Below, one piece after another: positions 57,649 through 64,000 of a stretch of DNA of 64,000 bases. Below the pieces are notes generated by a model, which worked only from the letters and a program-made list of their open reading frames with translations, did not search any database and was not told the origin of the DNA. The stretch's first letter is position 1. Each line of letters begins with the position of its first letter. The translations under genes were made by a program, and so were the position numbers. Source of the DNA: Paulownia fortunei (taxonomy: Eukaryota; Streptophyta; Magnoliopsida; Lamiales; Paulowniaceae); NCBI GenBank assembly GCA_019321725.1, contig CM033110.1, positions 1,272,729 through 1,336,728 of the forward strand. Direction: 5' to 3'.

Positions 57649-59755
57649 TACCATGCAAATGCATTATGCAAAGAAATATGTACGCCCCCAACAGCAGCCG
57701 TACGATTCAGTATGATACTCCCTGAGGCTTGGGGCTGTGGACAGTACATTAGGAGATCACACTTTTGATGCTACTATATCTGCCGGACGCCTACCCCGAA
57801 TCATGTTTCTTATCAGGGTCTTCTCTGTCATTTCACACTACTTTTTCCATGTTTGCATTCAAATTTTTTATTTTCAGCAATTTCAAGATTAAGAATAAAA
57901 CTATTTTTAGATTAATTGTGTTTATACATTGATTATGTAGGTTTGAAAATAAATATATATTTATTTTGTGATAATTTTTAATATAAAAAGACGTAAAATA
58001 ATATTAAATTTAAAAATAGAAATAATTTTTATTTTTGATGATAATAAGTAAAATAAAAATGGAATTCCAAGTAGTAAAACATGAAATAATGTCATTTAAA
58101 AATGAAAAAGAATGTGTTTGGATGGAATCAGTCGTTTTCTCACAGCACATGATTTAAATTAAATTAACAGTCATGGTATAAATTATGATGCTGCGGATGT
58201 GGTATTTCCTATTTATTTAACATGAAAACATGTGAACATTTACAAAAGTGTAACTTAGACCTCATTTAGTTTCAAAAAAAATCTTTTCATTTTTTACTAT
58301 TTAAAAATAAAAAAATACATTTAATTTACTCATTTTCATCACAAATATCAATTACTTATTTTTCAAATCTACTAATATTTTAAATCTTTTTATTCACCTA
58401 ATAATCTCATTTTCAAACCTCACATATCATATTTTTTCAAGTAAAAAATATCATAAAATAAATATATTTTTATTTCTAAATCTATACAGTTTACATAAAT
58501 ATATAACTATTTCAACCATATTATTATTTCTACACAAAAATTTAATAAAAATATTTTTTGATCTTCAAAATGTTAAAAATATGAAAATGAGTTTGAAAAT
58601 CAACATAACTTCTCAATTGAAATTATTTTCTCATTCAAATTAGAGGTAAAATTCTAAAGACTTTTTGATACCCAAAAAAATTGTTCTTCAACCATAATTT
58701 TATTTTTATTTTTATTTTTTTTTTTTTTTTTATTTTTTTTGCTTGGAGTGTAAAATTTGCAGTGAGTAATTAATGCTAGTTTTGCATGGGTTATATGGTG
58801 GGAAGTTAGGGTATTTAATTAGGATGATAAGGGTTGATGGTTACAGTACCAAAAGAGTAACTGCATGGCTCAACCAAAGGAGTCGAGCTCAGATATCGAT
58901 AAACAAAACAAAAAAGCAAACATAACCACGTGAAAATCGCAGTTATTTTACTGCCACAACCCCCTCCCTTCCTTTCCTTCCCAAGGCCATCATCAGTTAC
59001 GTAGTTAGTACCCCCTCCCCCAATAGCAATCCACCACAAATAAAAACCCAATAAAAATTACAATTTCAATTATTTATTGTAATTAATATTTTATTATTTA
59101 TTATCATATTATCTATACATATCAAATATATATTAATATTATTATTTTACACACTTAATATATTTTAATAATATTATAATAAAAGATGACATATCAATTA
59201 CATTAAAGAATTCAAATTATAAAAACCAACCACACTCCATAAATATTATTATTATTAATTTGTTAGGAATGCTCGAATTTTAAAGAAATGATTGAAGTAC
59301 CACCACATCACAAGAGATGGTTTATAGAAAAATCGTGCTAGAATTTTTTATTTTTTATTTTTTGGTTGGTGTGAGGGTAGGGTGTGGCGTAATTTTATTT
59401 TTATATTTTAATTTTATATTATATTTTATATTTTATGTGGAAAAATTAGTATATGTGACTACCAAGGTTATATAGAATACAAAATTAAAATAAATGTTAA
59501 AATTATTTTTGGGGGTGGGGTGGATACATTAGGAAGCAACAAGTAATGATGAATTGTTTTTTCATGGAGTCCTCGAATAATAATATTTATTGATACGATG
59601 GCACCTACTTGGAGTTCAGTATACATAAATGTGTTGAGACTTTAAATTCTAGGACTTCTTTAAACTCACATCCAATAGCTGCTGGTTTAGGTTAAATCTC
59701 CACTAATTTAGTGTTACTTGACAGAAATTAATTTGTCATAAAAATTTTAATATTT
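57649..59755. other. AT-rich non-coding stretch
   Basis: No gene. T-rich run at about 58690-58740. A GC-richer patch at about 58860-59030 has no coding support. Confidence 0.55.
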
Positions 59756-60040
59756 TTTTATTTTTTTTATACTCAAATTCCTGAGTTACACCATTCAATT
59801 TTAAACCTCCTGACCATCTGACCAAATACCTAGAAGGAGTTAAATCGCGGGATATGTTTCAACTAGATTACAGGTTCCCCATGACTGTACACTTCTGCAC
59901 AAGGAGCCGCCTCCACTGGCAGCACAGTGATTACTCCATACTGAAATTCAGTCGCAGGTTCCCACCAGAATTCGAACCCTCACCCTTCCACTGGAAGCGA
60001 GTAACATGTTGATTGATCCACCAGTTGAACTGTGCCCCGA
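59756..60040 (-). mobile_element. SINE-like tRNA-derived element
   Basis: On the minus strand, an A-box-like CAGTTCAACTGG (complement of 60021-60032) and a B box GGTTCGAATTC (complement of 59968-59978) lie 43 bp apart. An A-rich 3' end (T-rich 59756-59770 on the plus strand) follows a body of about 200 bp. Target duplication not clear. The GC content is above that of the surroundings. Confidence 0.5.
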
Positions 60041-63000
60041 AGGTGGAACGCAACATTTTTATTACATTCCTTAGGACCGTCATTAATATACATTGGACCA
60101 GTGTAGCCTTCCGTCTCAATAGTACCCCATAGTTGCGTTTCTTTCATATTTTAGAAATGTCCCTAATACACATTCCATCAGACCTCCCGCATTGATAATA
60201 TCTCAGAGTATATTATTTGTCATACTCCAAGTATACGGAATAAGGGTCTGCAAGCGATACTCCAGCATAATAGATTTCGCCAACAACTAGCTTGCAGTCT
60301 TCATCGCTTTGTGACAATAATTAACTCAAATTTGCTCTATGAATCTATTGCATCCACTTAAAAATTAATTTAATTTTTTTTCTCACAATTGATTTATCTA
60401 CAAACAAAATTATGTATGATGAACCAAAATTCATTAATGGCTCAAAAAATTAAATCTAAGAAGTTCAACAAGGATAACATAAGCCCCGAGGCAAACGAGG
60501 CCTTAATGATTATAAACCTCCACCAAAAAATTATAAATATCCTCTTAATCCGACCATTTTGAGGTGTGCTATTTTATTTAGTATTTTGTAATTTTTTATT
60601 TTGTGTCATTTGATTTGACATTTAAAGAATTTTTACAAGGACAACTCCGATATAAATGATTATTGTCGCATGTAAGACTTCACTCAATAGTAGATAGTTC
60701 GCAATAAGTTAAATTTCAAAAACCGGATACCTCACATATTAGTGTAACTCTAGAAAATATCTTTGGTGTTTGAATCTATATAATTGAGCTCATTTACAAT
60801 CTGAAAAATTTATTCACCTCGGGATACAAATTGCATTGGAGACTTATTTTAATACATATCACTATTAACAAAAAAAAAAAGCTACTATCATTTAATAAAT
60901 ATAATTTATAACAATTTTTATATTATCATTTAATATTATTCCTTCTTATAGTATTCATAAGTTTAAAAAAAAATGGAAAAATTAGCTATGACTTGGTGAA
61001 GTGTGACAATATTGATGAGTTGTTGTAAAAAAACTATCAAATTGAAGTAAAAGCAAAACGAAAATTATTGTCCTGCAATATATGTTATTAATTATAATTC
61101 TTATAATATTATTCATTTTTTTTATAATTGATATTATCATTTTTGTAGTGTTCGTGAGTGTAACAGTTAGTAAGATAGGCTCTTAAAGAAAAAAGAGAGA
61201 AAAAATTAGTCATTACTTCAACAAGTGTTTTAAACATCTTGCAAATTCCTTCATTATATTATCAAAAAATTTATTATTTTTCTCAATTAATTAGATTTCC
61301 ATTTCCTTTCATTATTAAAAATTTATTGTCCCGCGTTTGGTTTTGAATTTTTAACCTTGTTATGAATTTACTGCTCCAAGTGTGGTTTTGATTATTTTTC
61401 TAAAGTTTAATTTCAAATTTTATTATTTAAGGAATAATTAATGTGCAAATTATTGAATGAGGTAAGGCTACGTTTGTTTTTCTTCCGTCGAAGGCGTTTT
61501 TGTTGTTCAAAAATAAAAACGACGTTTGGTAAATTATTCCCCGCAAGTATTTTCATCCTTTCTTGCTATATATTAATGTCATTATATTATTCATCTATAT
61601 TAATTTCCAAATACATCTCTCTTAAAACACCATTAACAAAAATATTTTTTTTTCCAAAACAATCAAAAATAAATCCAAATATTGCCTAAGATTCTTCTCA
61701 AGACAAAATACACTTCTTAAACAATAGAGGGGTAATTGAAAATTTTGAATATTCTAAAGGGCATGTTTTTGGGATAATTATATTTCAAGGGTGCAAACTG
61801 TAATTAAATTGTTTTAAAAAGAGGAGTATTATTTAGGTGGGATGGTTAGGGGTGAGGTAGGCTATGGGCAGGTTGAATAGGGGCAGCTTTATTTCAGAGT
61901 AAATGCAGAGGCCAACTCATTGGCGGGTTACCCTAACCAATGACATGAAATTGAAATGAAATGTGTGCCAACACATTTTTCTAATCACCTAATTTGTTTT
62001 GTGTGCCTACTTACATTATGTGTGTGTGTGTGTGTGTATATATATATTTAATGTGGAATTCTTTTTTAATTTACTTAAGATAGAAATTTAAATAAAAATA
62101 TTTTCAAAAAATTGTATATAATTCACAAAAAGAAGATTGAAAGTATGTAGTATCGCAATATTATTTTTATTTAAATGATTATATCTTCTTTTAAAAAAAT
62201 AAAAATTAAAACTACTTTTTTAGAACATTAAAAAATACTTTCTCAAATTTATAAATTCTATTTCTTTTTAAACATCCAAAATATGGGTTTTATAGAAGAT
62301 TGATAGCATCAGTATCACATTATTATTTTAATTTAAAATATTATTTTAGAACATTAAAAAATACTTTATCTCTTCCAATTTTATAAATTTTATTTCTTTT
62401 TAGAAATTCAAAATATGAATATTTTTGTATTTATGATATATCATCACTAACTTTAGACCACTATTTTAAAAAATAATAATTTAATAATATAAAAAAATTT
62501 CCAACTCCCATCCAAAAATTTCATAATTTTGTGTTTAGTTCAATGGAATTGTAGAATTGAGAAGTACAAATACTGTAATAAATTTGGGATGGAAGAAGAA
62601 GTATATATACTTGTGTGTGTGTGTGTGTGTGTGTGTGTGGAGATAGGGGGAGTGGGGGGGGGGGGGTTTGGGTTGGGGTGTGTGTATATATAGAGTGTAT
62701 GTATATATGAAAGTCTGCAAGAAAAAGATACGAGTGTTGGGGGTCAAACGACAGTTCGTACTACAAAGTGTCCTGCGGACAGAGGTCAAAGGAAAGAGGC
62801 CAAAATCAGAATATGTCTGAGAAGTTAAAATGAATTGATTGGACTTTATGTACACTCATTCACGTGGTGGGGTGGGAACTTCTTTGACTCTATACTCCAT
62901 CTTACGTGGCACTGCTCACTACCCCCTGATAGCCACGTGGCCCTATATATATATATATGCATATTTTGTTTTATTTATTTACTATACATATATATTATAA

Positions 63001-64000
63001 TTCATATTCTTTTTTGAGTATATTGTTAATCAAGTGTTTGTATAATTGATAAATATATTTTTTTATAAAAGTAAATATTTATTCATCAAGTTTATTATAC
63101 TATTCACCAATACGTCGAGCTTAGGATATTATTTGGTATGATAGGAAAAGTACCATAAAATATTACTATTCAGTTAAATCCACTTAAATAAAACATGTCA
63201 ACTACTCCACATTTTTTTATGTTTTACATATTTAAAAAATAATAATATATTTCAATTCTAATTATTTAAGTAAGTCGTTGAATTAATTACAACTTAAATT
63301 ACCATTATTTAGTATATATAAATCTAAAATAAAAACCACTAAATTCAATCCTTATTATATACAAAAGTTTAGTTTTGAAATTGGGATTGGCTTAATCTAT
63401 TATATAATCATGTAGAGTCAAAAATTTGAGAAACTTGATTTGGACCCATGATAAAAAATCCATCCAACAAATAATCACGCAACTGAATGATTAACCAACC
63501 CAAAATTGACTTTCATTTGTGCCATGAAATTGGTGAGTATGTTAAATAAAACATCTTTTGTCTTTTTTCATTTGATGGGCATTTTTTTTTATTTTTTTGT
63601 ACTATCCCCTAAATAATCCCTCAATTCAAACAAAATAATATTAATATTACATAAAATTTTCAATTTTCAATCATACAATTCAAACATGAAACTTTCATAT
63701 ATTATAATATATTCATAAACAATGTAACTCTATTTTATCAAATTAATCTTACCAAATCCTATCAACAAATCCAGACGGGGCCGAAGAGAAAAAGGAAATG
63801 AAAATGCTACATAATTTTGGGTGTCAAAAAATAAAGGAAAAGATAAAAAAAAAAAGATTATTGCTTTGATAAGAAAAACTATTTGTTGGTGGGAAACATT
63901 CAAAGGGACAAGTTCTGCCAATTGCCCTTTGGTCTTAACATTTATATATTTGACCGTTGACAATCAAACGTACGTGGACATAAATTTTAATGGCCCATGT
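60041..64000. other. Non-coding AT-rich stretch with microsatellites
   Basis: No gene seen. (TG)n(TA)n at about 62020-62046. (TG)n at about 62611-62639 runs into a G-rich tract (about 62646-62680). (TA)n at about 62945-62960. About 61465-61640 is the second copy of the dispersed repeat at 22950-23130. Confidence 0.6.

Noticed and set aside
57376..57715. 75- and 83-codon ORFs near the CT/TA microsatellite
   Set aside because: No ATG start for the first, low-complexity composition, no conserved motif, overlapping frames.
58815..59051. 78-codon minus-strand ORF in a GC-richer patch
   Set aside because: No recognisable domain, no promoter or splice support.
61140..61150. TTTTGTAGTG as the right end of the CACTA element starting at 54323
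   Set aside because: The following triplet (TTC) does not match ATT before 54323, and there is no TCGTCGCTAA motif array next to it.
62535..62855. 106-codon minus-strand ORF with His-Thr repeats
   Set aside because: Product of the TG microsatellite and G run; low complexity.
1..64000. CRISPR array, operon or bacterial-type regulation
   Set aside because: Gene content, intron, TATA boxes and LTR elements are those of a plant nuclear genome; the repeats are not evenly spaced with unique spacers.

Overview
The window looks like nuclear DNA of a eudicot plant. It is strongly AT-rich, and its genes are plant-specific: a cluster of S1-family (self-incompatibility protein homologue, SPH) secreted peptides, a CYP78A cytochrome P450 with the usual single intron, and a mitochondrial pyruvate carrier subunit. 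The filler is typical plant repeat: Ty1/copia LTR elements, tRNA-derived SINEs, hAT-type MITEs, CACTA remains and many microsatellites. I cannot name the species.

Layout. 1-7.5 kb is non-coding and repeat-rich: a long inverted-repeat element, a CACTA-like motif cluster, a SINE, a 1-kb hAT element with target-site duplication, and an old non-coding repeat. 7.6-11 kb has three SPH loci on the + strand (two broken, one intact). 11-16 kb is non-coding with palindromes and a TRIM-like direct-repeat pair. An intronless MPC gene is at 16.16-16.47 kb. 18-25.5 kb has three more SPH loci (broken +, intact -, broken -). 26.6-33.8 kb is a decayed copia element with an internal inversion and a nested SINE. 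34.4-39.14 kb is a young copia element with 508/507-bp LTRs and a perfect 5-bp target duplication, but damaged gag and pol. 39.2-47.6 kb is a tandemly duplicated SPH block with four loci (one intact). After about 3.5 kb of non-coding DNA, the CYP78A gene lies at 51.16-52.86 kb. 54.3-56.5 kb is a CACTA (En/Spm) end with a broken transposon protein gene. The rest, 56.5-64 kb, is non-coding with a SINE-like copy, microsatellites and G-runs.

The main biological theme is the SPH cluster: ten recognisable loci in 40 kb, of which only three (10493-10915 +, 20962-21465 -, 47045-47554 +) are open from ATG to the family C-terminal Trp-stop. Several copies share the same promoter layout, with a TATA box 51 or 52 bp before the ATG. 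The 23.6-26.1, 39.4-43.5 and 43.5-47.6 kb stretches are copies of one another, in which a minus-strand and a plus-strand SPH gene diverge from a shared spacer. Two paralogues carry the same Trp-to-TGA stop. This is an actively duplicating and decaying family of secreted peptide genes. Whether any acts in pollen-pistil recognition cannot be told from the sequence.
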